Of a stretch of 35,130 nt of DNA, positions 24,780-32,087 are shown in pieces. The position numbers and the translations under genes are program-made. Below the pieces are notes generated by a model. It had not been told where the DNA came from, searched no databases, and saw only the letters and a list, made by a program, of their open reading frames with translations. Position 1 is the stretch's first letter; each line of letters starts with the position of its first letter. This DNA comes from UBA1444 sp964601085 (GTDB lineage Bacteria > Bacillota > Negativicutes > UBA1444), in assembly GCA_964601085.1 (NCBI GenBank), contig CAZRLN010000027.1, positions 1 through 35,130 on the forward strand. The letters run 5' to 3'.

Positions 24780-24831
24780 GCGTCTGCGGCAATCAGGAAA
24801 AATAAAAACTAAAACGAAAGAAGGGGATACC

Positions 24832-25173
24832 ATGCCGGCGATTCGTATTTCACCCGAAGAGCTGAAGCAAAAGATGGAACAAGAAAAGTTCATCATCCTT
24901 GATCTGCGTCAACCGGAAGTCTATGAGAGCAGCCAGGAACAAATCAAAGGCAGTATCCGGCTTGACCCGAACGATGATGAAGCGATCCGGAGGATGATCG
25001 ACAACACCGACAAGAATGTGGCGATTGTCGGATACTGTACCTGACACAACGAATATACAAGCGCCCGTGTGGCGAATATTTTCGTAAAGCATGGTTTTCG
25101 CAATGTCCGGGCTTTGCAGGGTGGCATGCAGGCTTTTAAGGATGCCGGATACCCCATGGAGCCGAAAAAATAA
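24832..25173 (+). CDS. Rhodanese-like sulfurtransferase, candidate selenoprotein (UGA at residue 71)
   Basis: The frame runs ATG 24832 to TAA 25171 with one internal TGA at 25042-25044; read through, it gives 113 residues. The N-terminal part (FIILDLRQPEVYE at 20-32) and the part after the UGA (TSARVANIFVKHGFRNVRALQGGMQAF) are both intact rhodanese sequence. The active-site loop reads GYCT, UGA, HNEYTSARVA. The UGA falls where rhodaneses have the catalytic Cys: five residues then Ser (U-HNEYT-S), as in the common CxxGxRS loop. Cys69 two residues before would make a Cys-Thr-Sec pair. A SECIS-like hairpin follows directly. Rhodaneses move sulfane sulfur through a persulfide; selenium could speed the exchange. 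AAGGGGAT precedes the ATG. The alternative is a gene with a single nonsense mutation, which the otherwise undamaged frame makes less likely. Confidence 0.8.
25045..25084 (+). promoter_or_regulatory. Bacterial SECIS-like stem-loop immediately 3' of the UGA codon
   Basis: The upper stem CGCC (25062-25065) pairs with GGCG (25071-25074), with an apical loop CGTGT whose second base is G. The lower stem AATAT (25052-25056) pairs with ATATT (25076-25080) across an internal bulge. Twenty-one bases lie between the UGA and the loop. Bacterial SECIS elements sit within the coding sequence just after UGA and carry a G among the first two loop bases, so position and shape fit. Confidence 0.65.
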
Positions 25174-25205
25174 CAAATGGATGAACCGATGGTCGTGCAG
25201 GCGGG

Positions 25206-25361
25206 TTAGTTGCTGGTCGGCAAAAATACGCTGAATTGGCTGCCTTTGCCGACTTCACTGTGAACTTCCACGAATCCGCCGTGGATTTCGGTCAATTGTT
25301 TCACGATGGCGAGTCCGATGCCGGACCCGCCGCTTTTTTTATCCCGGGCTTCGTCCAGCGG
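25206..25361 (-). pseudogene. Decayed C-terminal fragment of a sensor histidine kinase
   Basis: Read on the minus strand, about 50 codons ending at TAA (25206-25208) encode LDEARDKKSGGSGIGLAIVK and continue to GSQFSVFLPTSN. This is the F/G2-box end of a HATPase_c domain. Just upstream in that strand the frame meets a stop (TAG), and nothing kinase-like remains except perhaps a short stretch (FTVDTAGT) before tandem stops near 25370. No start, dimerisation domain or sensor is present. It is a remnant of a gene once lying opposite to its present neighbours. The remaining bases up to 25553 show no gene. Confidence 0.75.
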
Positions 25362-25553
25362 CTATTATGTACCCGCCGTGTCCACGGTGAACTTGCCGAT
25401 TATGAAAGGTTCTTTCTTATCGGCAGTCTTCCGGCTTCGCGGCAGGATTTATTTGCGGCCGCACTGACAATCAGGCAGGAACCGATGCCATCGCCGGGGA
25501 ATGTTTGAAGCAGGAAGAGTAACGACGATGCCTGGGGTGCGGGAGGGAATGGC

Positions 25554-27380
25554 TTGATACAACAACCGGTAGACGGAGACGCGACCATTGAATTGACCAT
25601 TATTGACAGGGCAGGACAAAAGACTGTCAATGCGTTGAAAGGGCAACGTCTGCTGGACGTTTTGCGCCAGCAGGGGATTTATGTGAGTTCGCCCTGCGGT
25701 GGTCGGGGAACCTGTGGAAAATGTCGCGTTGAACTTCGGCAGGGGCGGCTTCTTGTCATCGGGGAAACTGATGATGACGGAACGACCAAGCTTGCCGAAG
25801 CCGGAACCAAAGTGTTAGCGTGCCGGAGTTTTTTGACCGAAGACTGCGCGGTCGATGTCAGCGCCGTTCAGGAACATGGGTTTTCTTCCAGTGCTGATTT
25901 CGCCGCCACGGAATCGGACGAAATCGATACTGGGTTTGCAATGGTGCGGTTTACGCCGGCAACCGATGATTGGGCTACGGGACGGAGCGCGGTTGAGAAT
26001 ATCCGCCGAGGCTTGGCGCGGCAGCTGACGTTTTCGCCGAAAGCCCTGCGCCAGGTGTCCTGTTGGCTCGGCGAAGCGTTACAGACCGGCCAGGCCGCAC
26101 CGACGGCGGAACAGCCGCTGTGTTTGACAGTCTGCGGCGACCGGGTTGTCCAGGCGCGGACGGAGGAAGCGGCGATGTTCTACGGGATCGGCATCGACCT
26201 CGGGACGACCACGATCGCTCTGTCGCTGGTGGACCTGACGACCGGGAAAGTTCGAAAAACAACGACGCTGCTAAACTCGCAACGGCAGTACGGCGCGGAT
26301 GTCATCACCCGTATCCAAAAGGGAGCGGAAGGTTTGCTGACTGAGTTGCAATCTTGCGTTCGAGAAGATATTTCCCGGGGAATAAAGGAGTTGTGCGCAG
26401 CAGAATCGATGGCGGTCGTTCGCATCGTCATCGCCGGCAATACGACAATGCTGCACCTGCTGTTGGGGCTGCGCGCCGACGCATTGGGACTGTTTCCGTT
26501 CCAGCCGGTTTCCACCGAGTTGGTCGAGCTGTCGTCCGCCGAACTGTTCGGAGTTTCCGGGCTGGATTGCGACGTGATCCTTCTGCCGGCGATTGGGGCG
26601 TTCGTGGGCGCGGATATTGTGGCCGGGATGATGTACTGTGAAGTCGAAAAATCAACGGAGAAGGCCTTATTCGTCGATGTGGGAACCAACGGAGAAATGG
26701 CGATCGGCGGCAAAGGCCGCATTGTCTGCACTTCCACGGCGGCGGGCCCGGCCTTCGAGGGGGCGAACATCACCTGGGGAACCGGCAGCGTTGCCGGGGC
26801 GATTGCGCACGTGGACATCCGGAACGGGGAACTTGCGTTCCAAACAATCGGCGATGCGCCGCCGGTCGGGATCTGCGGTTCGGCGGTGCTGGACATCGCG
26901 GCGGTCTGCCTTCGTGAAGGGTTAATGGACCCTACCGGACTTTTCGCATCGGCGGACCTGCAAAACAATGGATTGAAGATCGCCCAGACCCGGACCGGCG
27001 AGTGGATCCGGTTCACGCAGAAAGATGTGCGGGAGTTTCAACTGGCCAAAGCGGCGATCCGCTCCGGGCTGGAACTATTGGTGCAGGAATCTGGCTGCCG
27101 GTGGGAGGAAATCGGGCAGGTGTGCCTGGCCGGTGGCTTTGGCGCGCGGATCGATGTATCGAATGCTGTCGCGGTGGGCCTCTTGCCGACGGAATTACAG
27201 GATCGGATTCAGCCGGTGGGCAACGCCGCCCTGGGCGGGACGGTGAGTTATCTGCTGTCGCGGCAGCGGCGGGAGGCGGTCGATGCTCTAGTGCGATCGG
27301 CCCGGGTGATTGATCTTTCCCAACACCCGGATTTCAACGATTTGTTTCTGGCGCACCTCCAGTTCCCGACGCAGGACTGA
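25554..27380 (+). CDS. RACo-like ferredoxin/ASKHA protein (reductive activator of corrinoid proteins, DUF4445)
   Basis: The protein has 608 residues. The N-terminal [2Fe-2S] ferredoxin domain has Cys48, Cys54, Cys57 and Cys90 (CGGRGTCGKC). A linker and middle domain follow, then an actin-like ATPase domain with phosphate-1 motif GIDLGTTTIAL (about 213-223), FVDVGTNGEMAIGG and the C-terminal CLAGGFGARIDV. RACo proteins use ATP and a low-potential electron to reduce inactive Co(II) corrinoid proteins to Co(I), in the Wood-Ljungdahl pathway or in methyltransferase systems. No methyltransferase or corrinoid protein is in the window, so the client is unknown. The start is a TTG at 25554, six bases after GGGAGGG; the ATG at 25549 runs into a stop at once. 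Confidence 0.88.
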   Translation: MIQQPVDGDATIELTIIDRAGQKTVNALKGQRLLDVLRQQGIYVSSPCGGRGTCGKCRVELRQGRLLVIGETDDDGTTKLAEAGTKVLACRSFLTEDCAVDVSAVQEHGFSSSADFAATESDEIDTGFAMVRFTPATDDWATGRSAVENIRRGLARQLTFSPKALRQVSCWLGEALQTGQAAPTAEQPLCLTVCGDRVVQARTEEAAMFYGIGIDLGTTTIALSLVDLTTGKVRKTTTLLNSQRQYGADVITRIQKGAEGLLTELQSCVREDISRGIKELCAAESMAVVRIVIAGNTTMLHLLLGLRADALGLFPFQPVSTELVELSSAELFGVSGLDCDVILLPAIGAFVGADIVAGMMYCEVEKSTEKALFVDVGTNGEMAIGGKGRIVCTSTAAGPAFEGANITWGTGSVAGAIAHVDIRNGELAFQTIGDAPPVGICGSAVLDIAAVCLREGLMDPTGLFASADLQNNGLKIAQTRTGEWIRFTQKDVREFQLAKAAIRSGLELLVQESGCRWEEIGQVCLAGGFGARIDVSNAVAVGLLPTELQDRIQPVGNAALGGTVSYLLSRQRREAVDALVRSARVIDLSQHPDFNDLFLAHLQFPTQD

Positions 27381-27424
27381 AAACGCCGGGTAAACTATTG
27401 GCGGCAGGGGGTTGAAAAGCAAAC

Positions 27425-28162
27425 ATGGACCCGCTGATTTTGCAATATGTTTCGCTGATCTCGATTACGCTGTTGACTTCGGTCATCACCCTGTTTACCG
27501 GGTTTGGCGTGGGAACCATCATGATGCCGGTCATGGCGCTGTTCTTCGATGTCAAAGTCGCCATTTTTTTGGCGGCCATTGTCCATTTCTTCAACAACAT
27601 CTCCCGGATTCTGTTATACCGGCGGAATCTGCGGCGGGATATCCTGCGGCGGTTCGGCGTGGTCAGCATCGCCGGCGCTTTTCTCGGCTCATTTGCTCAG
27701 CTGTATCTCCAAAGCACCTGGCTGAAAACCGGCGTGGGAATCTTTTTGAGCCTGTTTGCGCTGCTTTCCCTGCTGCCGTTTCCGATCCGCTGGAAGTTTC
27801 CGCCCGCCGTCGACGTAGCCGGCGGCTTCCTGTCCGGCCTGATCGGCGGCCTGATCGGCAACCAGGGTGCGATCCGGTCGCTGTATCTGCTCAACTACCG
27901 GCTGGACAAGCAGGAACTGATCGCGTCGGCCGCCATGATCGCCGTGGTCATCGACGCCACCCGGATCCCGGTATATGCGGTTTCGAATTATCGGTATTTG
28001 CGGGAAAACCTGACGCTGATGCTGCTGGTGATCTTGGCTTCCATCGCCGGGACCCTAATCGGCGGACGCATCCTGCCCAAAGTTTCCTACGAGTTTTTCC
28101 GGCGGTTCATTCTGGTGGCGGTGCTGGGCCTCGGAATCATGATGACGGTCGGAATGGTCTGA
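27425..28162 (+). CDS. TauE/SafE (TSUP) family membrane permease
   Basis: This 245-residue protein has about eight hydrophobic segments. It shows the two-fold repeat of TSUP proteins, with FTGFGVGTIMMPVMALFF near residues 22-39 and a second-half counterpart, GGFLSGLIGGLIGNQGAIRS (about 138-157). TSUP members export sulfite, sulfoacetate or other sulfur-containing anions, or move organic acids. The nearby rhodanese makes a sulfur role attractive, but substrate is not shown by sequence. The ATG at 27425 follows GGGGGTTG by about 11 bases. Confidence 0.88.
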   Translation: MDPLILQYVSLISITLLTSVITLFTGFGVGTIMMPVMALFFDVKVAIFLAAIVHFFNNISRILLYRRNLRRDILRRFGVVSIAGAFLGSFAQLYLQSTWLKTGVGIFLSLFALLSLLPFPIRWKFPPAVDVAGGFLSGLIGGLIGNQGAIRSLYLLNYRLDKQELIASAAMIAVVIDATRIPVYAVSNYRYLRENLTLMLLVILASIAGTLIGGRILPKVSYEFFRRFILVAVLGLGIMMTVGMV

Positions 28163-28165
28163 TTT

Positions 28166-28174
28166 ATGTTATAA
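28166..28174 (+). promoter_or_regulatory. Extended -10 promoter at the end of the TSUP gene
   Basis: TGTTATAAT (28166-28174) is a perfect extended -10 element; no good -35 is visible. A start near 28181 lies only about 50 bases before a terminator, so it would make a short RNA or an attenuated leader for the diiron-protein gene. Confidence 0.5.
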
Positions 28175-28229
28175 TTTACATAATAGAAATGATGAACAGA
28201 ATACGCCCAATACGGATCCTTGAAAAGAA

Positions 28230-28275
28230 AAGCTCCGTCTTCTGCCGGATGGCAGTCGGCGGAGACTTTTTATTC
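28230..28275 (+). terminator. Intrinsic terminator between the TSUP and diiron-protein genes
   Basis: AAG-CTCCG (28229-28237 region) pairs with CGGAG-A-CTT (28259-28268, one bulged A). An inner hairpin CTGCC/GGCAG closes a GGAT loop, and the T tract TTTTTATT follows. Confidence 0.75.
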
Positions 28276-28299
28276 CCGCAATAAAACAGGAGGTGTACG

Positions 28300-28806
28300 A
28301 TGAACATTTATGATTTCGCCCTGAAAATGGAATTGGATGGTGAACAGTTTTATTTACAGCAGGCGGCAAAAGTAGCCCATGCGGATTTGAAAGTGGTGTT
28401 GAAGGGCTTGGCGGAGGATGAACAACGGCATTACCGGATCGTTCAGCAACTCCAAAATCAAAAAAGCACGTACATCGAGCCCGACCCGGCCATCGGCGCC
28501 GCGCGAAATGTGTTTGCGATCGCCGGGGATAAACCATTCATTCCCAAGGATCAGGACTCGATCGCCAAATGGAAGGACGAACAAAGAGATGTGTACCAAG
28601 CGGCGCTACGCAAAGAAGAAGAAAGCGTACGCATTTACAAGAACTTGAAAGAAACTGTGGAATCTCCGGCGGAAAAAGACATTCTCGCCAAGTTGGCGCA
28701 GGAGGAAGAACGGCATGCGGAAGTACTCGGCAACATCATTCAAATGCTTAATAATTTCAATGAATGGGTGGAATCCGCGGAGTTCCATCACCAAAAGCCG
28801 TATTGA
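28300..28806 (+). CDS. Ferritin-like/rubrerythrin-type diiron protein without rubredoxin domain
   Basis: The protein has 168 residues and is a four-helix bundle with two ExxH motifs, EQRH (41-44) in helix 2 and EERH in helix 4 (LAQEEERHAEVL). Additional helix-1 and helix-3 glutamates lie in MELDGEQFY and RKEEESVRIY. These provide the carboxylate-bridged diiron site of rubrerythrin and ferritin-like proteins. No C-terminal CxxC rubredoxin domain is present, so it is a short rubrerythrin relative. Likely roles are peroxide reduction or iron handling in the cytoplasm. ACAGGAGGTG precedes the ATG. The next gene starts 18 bases later. Confidence 0.9.
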   Translation: MNIYDFALKMELDGEQFYLQQAAKVAHADLKVVLKGLAEDEQRHYRIVQQLQNQKSTYIEPDPAIGAARNVFAIAGDKPFIPKDQDSIAKWKDEQRDVYQAALRKEEESVRIYKNLKETVESPAEKDILAKLAQEEERHAEVLGNIIQMLNNFNEWVESAEFHHQKPY

Positions 28807-28824
28807 CGGCAAAGGGGTGGCAAC

Positions 28825-29946
28825 ATGGGAAACCAGCGTTGGTTTTTTCCAGTGCTCGTCTTCTGGGCGATACTCATCGGAACTGCCGGCTGCGGTAGCG
28901 CCCAATCCGGAATTTCCGCGATCACTCTTCCACCGGGTTTTCAGATCAGCATCTATGCATCGGGGGTTGAAGGCGCCCGGTCGATGACGCTGGGTGAAAA
29001 CGGCGTTGTTTTTGTCGGTTCGCGGAATGCGGGCTGTGTGTATGCGTTGGTGGACGAAAAAAAAGATGGTTCGGGAATTACAGTCATCAAAATAGCCACT
29101 GGCCTGGACACACCAAACGGCGTTGCCTTCCACAAGGGCGCACTGTATGTCGCCGAAATCAGCCGGATTTTGCGCTACGATCATATCATGGACAATCTGA
29201 AGCAGCCGCCGGAGCCGGTGGTAGTGAATAACAGTTTGCCGCGCGAACGGCATCATGGCTGGAAATTCATTGCAATTGGCCCGGATGAAAAATTATATGT
29301 TCCGGTGGGCGCACCCTGCAATATCTGCAGCAGCAGTGATGAACGATTCGCCAGCATTCTGCGGATGAACCTGGATGGGTCGGGGCTGGAAGTGTTTGCG
29401 CATGGCGTGCGCAATACCGTGGGATTCGATTGGGATCCGGTCCGGCGCGAGCTTTGGTTTACCGATAATGGGCGGGATTGGCTTGGCGATAATTTGCCAC
29501 CGGACGAACTCAATCATGCCCCGATGCCGGGAATGCATTTTGGCTACCCCCATTATTATGGCGATAACATCGCTGATCCTGAATTCAAAGAAGCGACGCC
29601 AAGTTCTGGACGCACAGTTCCGGCCCTGAAACTTGGCGCCCATGTGGCGGCGCTGGGGATGCGGTTTTATACCGGCGCTATGTTTCCGGCCGAGTATCGC
29701 AACCAGATCTTTATTGCCGAGCACGGGCCATGGAATCGGACGTCGCCGGCGGGCTACCGGGTTACCATGGTACGATTGCAGGACGGAAATCCCGTGGGTT
29801 ACGAAGTCTTTGCCCAGGGCTGGCTGCAGCCGGGAAGAGCCTGGGGGAGGCCTGTGGATGTCTTGGTCATGCCGGATGGAGCACTGCTGGTTTCGGATGA
29901 CCGGGCCAATGTCGTGTATCGCATCAGCTACGGCAGCGGATCATGA
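28825..29946 (+). CDS. PQQ-dependent sugar (L-sorbosone-type) dehydrogenase-like lipoprotein
   Basis: The protein has 373 residues. A lipoprotein signal peptide (hydrophobic about 7-20) ends in the lipobox GTAGC with Cys23, so the protein is anchored outside the cytoplasm. The rest is a six-bladed beta-propeller of the soluble glucose/sorbosone dehydrogenase family: LPPGFQISIYASGVEGARSM, then HHGWKFIAIGPDEKLYVPVG, GLEVFAHGVRNTVGFDWDP, LWFTDNGRDWLGDNLPPDEL and a C-terminal RPVDVLVMPDGALLVSDD. The GRDWLGDNLPPDE blade is typical of these propellers. Whether PQQ is bound is uncertain, since PQQ use is rare in anaerobic Firmicutes. It may act with the upstream diiron protein gene (18-base gap). 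Confidence 0.85.
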   Translation: MGNQRWFFPVLVFWAILIGTAGCGSAQSGISAITLPPGFQISIYASGVEGARSMTLGENGVVFVGSRNAGCVYALVDEKKDGSGITVIKIATGLDTPNGVAFHKGALYVAEISRILRYDHIMDNLKQPPEPVVVNNSLPRERHHGWKFIAIGPDEKLYVPVGAPCNICSSSDERFASILRMNLDGSGLEVFAHGVRNTVGFDWDPVRRELWFTDNGRDWLGDNLPPDELNHAPMPGMHFGYPHYYGDNIADPEFKEATPSSGRTVPALKLGAHVAALGMRFYTGAMFPAEYRNQIFIAEHGPWNRTSPAGYRVTMVRLQDGNPVGYEVFAQGWLQPGRAWGRPVDVLVMPDGALLVSDDRANVVYRISYGSGS

Positions 29947-29963
29947 ACCGATACTTGCAGTAT

Positions 29964-32087
29964 TTAGGGCTTGCCCTTCATCGTCAGGAGGCGAAGGCTG
30001 TTTAATGTGACGAGGAGGGTGGCGCCCATATCGGCGAGAATCGCCAGCCACAGAGTCAGCCAGCCGGGGAAAACGGCCAGGATGGCCAGCGCCTTGACCG
30101 CCAGCGAAAAGGCGATGTTCTGGCGGATGATCGTCAGGGTCTGACGGCTCAGGCGGATCAGAAACGGCAATTTGTCGAGGTCATCGGCCATCAGGGCGAC
30201 ATCCGCCGTTTCCAGGGCGGTATCGGCGCCGGCTCCACCCATGGCGATGCCAACGGTGGAAAGTGCCAGCGCCGGGGCGTCGTTGATCCCATCGCCGACC
30301 ATGGCGACTTTGCCGTATTGGCCCCGCAGTTCGTGGATGGCGGCGAGCTTGTCCTGGGGCAGAAGCTCGGCCCGGAATTCATCCACGCCGACGGCGGCGG
30401 CAACAGCGGCGGCGGTGGCGGCGTTGTCGCCGGTCAACAGGATGGTGTGGCGGATTCCTGATCGTTTTAGCTCGGCAATGCTGGCCGGGCTGTTTTTTCG
30501 CAGGGCATCGGCGACAGCGATGAGGCCGAGCAGATGAGTCGATGTGCCGATGATCATAACGGTTTTTCCCTGGCGTTGCAGCTGTTCGATGTCCGGGGCG
30601 GCGGTCAGCAGCGAGATTTGGCGTTCTTCAAACAGCCGGGGGTTGCCGATCAGGAGCTGTTCGCCGTTGCGGCTGGCTTGGGCGCCACGGCCCGGCAAGG
30701 ATTGAAAATCAGCCGCCGGGACAACCGTATGTCCCTGCTTCCGGGCGGCCTCTAAAATCGCGTTCGTCAGGGGATGTTCGGAGCGGGCTTCGACATCGGC
30801 GGCCAGGGCCAGCAAATCCCCGGCTGACAGGGAATGCAGGGGCAGGATGTCCGTGACCACTGGCCGTCCCTCGGTCAGCGTGCCCGTTTTGTCCAGCGCG
30901 ATGGCCTGGACGGATCCCATTTCTTCGAGATAAATTCCGCCTTTGATGAGAACGCCGTTGCGGGCAGCAGTACCGATCGCACTGACGATCGCCGCCGGCG
31001 TGGACACCACCAGGGCGCAGGGACAGGCGACGACCAGCAAGGCCAGGCCACGGTAAATCCAGGGCTGCCACGCCAGCCCAGCCAACAGCGGTGGCAGGAA
31101 CACGATGCCGGCCGCCAGCGCCATCACTACGGGCGTGTACACAGCGGCGAACTTCTCGACGAACGCCTGTGACGGGGCCCGTTGCCCCTGCGCCGCTTCG
31201 ACCATATGGATGATCCGGGCAATGGTCGTATCCTGGACAAGGCGGGTAACTTCCACTTCCAGGGCGCCGTAGGTGTTCAGCGTACCGGCGAACACCGGCG
31301 CGCCGGGCGATTTCTCCGCCGGCAGCGATTCGCCGGTGATGGCGGCCTGGTTGATGGCGCTTTCGCCGTGCAGGATGTTCCCATCCAGAGCGATTTTTTC
31401 GCCGGGACGGATGATCATAATTTCGCCAACAGCGATGTCTTCGACCGGCAGATCGGTTTCAACGCCGTTTCGCCGCACCCGGGCCAGTTTCGGAGCCAGA
31501 TCCATGAGCTGCCGGATGGAACGGCGGGATTTCTCCATCGTCCAGCCTTCCAGTAATTCCGAAACGGCATAGAGAAACGCGACGGTGGCGCCTTCCTCGT
31601 ATTGGCCGATGCCGACCGCGCCGGCGACGGCCACGCTCATGAGGACGCTCATGTTGAAATTCAGGCGCCGCAGCGAATAGGCGGCTTTGCGGAAGTTGCC
31701 CCAGCCGCCCAGAACCATGGCGGCGATATACAAAGCCAGATAGGCGGACGCCGGGCCCTGGAATTTCTCAAGTCCATAGGCGAATGCCAGAAACAGTCCG
31801 GACAGTAGGGCCCGAGACAGCTGCTGGTCGGCTGGCGGCGGCGCAATACCGGACTGCTGATTCAGCGGGAAAATTGTATAGCCCTCTTCCCGACCCAAGG
31901 TACGGATCGCCGGCAAGTCGACGACGCCGGTCAGGGTGAGGCGGCCAGTCATGGGATTCAGGGAAGCGCTGATGACGTCGGGCAATTGCCGGACCGCGGC
32001 TTCGAATTTGCCGGCGCAGTCCAGGCAGGTGATTCCGTCGACTTGCAGCATCGTTTGCGCGGTGGCGTTTTGTTGATTATTTCGCAT
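29964..32087 (-). CDS. cadA: P1B-type heavy-metal ATPase, Zn/Cd/Pb class (CadA/ZntA-like)
   Basis: The protein has 707 residues. One N-terminal metal-binding domain carries GITCLDC (Cys21, Cys24), about eight membrane segments follow, and the actuator has TGESLP. The transport-site motif is CPC (355-357, in ACPCALVVSTPAAIV), the phosphorylated Asp399 lies in DKTGTLTEG, and the hinge is GDGINDAPAL. The last helix contains DMGATLLVTLNSLRLL, the Asp-Gly signature of Zn2+/Cd2+/Pb2+ exporters, which separates it from CopA. The CPC is followed by Ala-Leu-Val-Val-Ser as in CadA. It pumps divalent soft metals out of the cytoplasm. Its ATG lies 11 bases inside the end of copA, so the two are coupled. 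Confidence 0.93.
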   Translation of the reverse strand: MRNNQQNATAQTMLQVDGITCLDCAGKFEAAVRQLPDVISASLNPMTGRLTLTGVVDLPAIRTLGREEGYTIFPLNQQSGIAPPPADQQLSRALLSGLFLAFAYGLEKFQGPASAYLALYIAAMVLGGWGNFRKAAYSLRRLNFNMSVLMSVAVAGAVGIGQYEEGATVAFLYAVSELLEGWTMEKSRRSIRQLMDLAPKLARVRRNGVETDLPVEDIAVGEIMIIRPGEKIALDGNILHGESAINQAAITGESLPAEKSPGAPVFAGTLNTYGALEVEVTRLVQDTTIARIIHMVEAAQGQRAPSQAFVEKFAAVYTPVVMALAAGIVFLPPLLAGLAWQPWIYRGLALLVVACPCALVVSTPAAIVSAIGTAARNGVLIKGGIYLEEMGSVQAIALDKTGTLTEGRPVVTDILPLHSLSAGDLLALAADVEARSEHPLTNAILEAARKQGHTVVPAADFQSLPGRGAQASRNGEQLLIGNPRLFEERQISLLTAAPDIEQLQRQGKTVMIIGTSTHLLGLIAVADALRKNSPASIAELKRSGIRHTILLTGDNAATAAAVAAAVGVDEFRAELLPQDKLAAIHELRGQYGKVAMVGDGINDAPALALSTVGIAMGGAGADTALETADVALMADDLDKLPFLIRLSRQTLTIIRQNIAFSLAVKALAILAVFPGWLTLWLAILADMGATLLVTLNSLRLLTMKGKP

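Noticed and set aside
24691..24831. In-frame upstream extension of the rhodanese (ATG at 24691)
   Set aside because: This stretch contains the leader hairpin and terminator, and the ribosome-binding site before the ATG at 24832 is better; the family starts there.
24397..24831. Search for a tRNA-Sec or other tRNA near the UGA-containing gene
   Set aside because: No T-loop-like TTCGANTCC motif or cloverleaf was seen in this stretch; no tRNA or rRNA gene is recognisable in the window.
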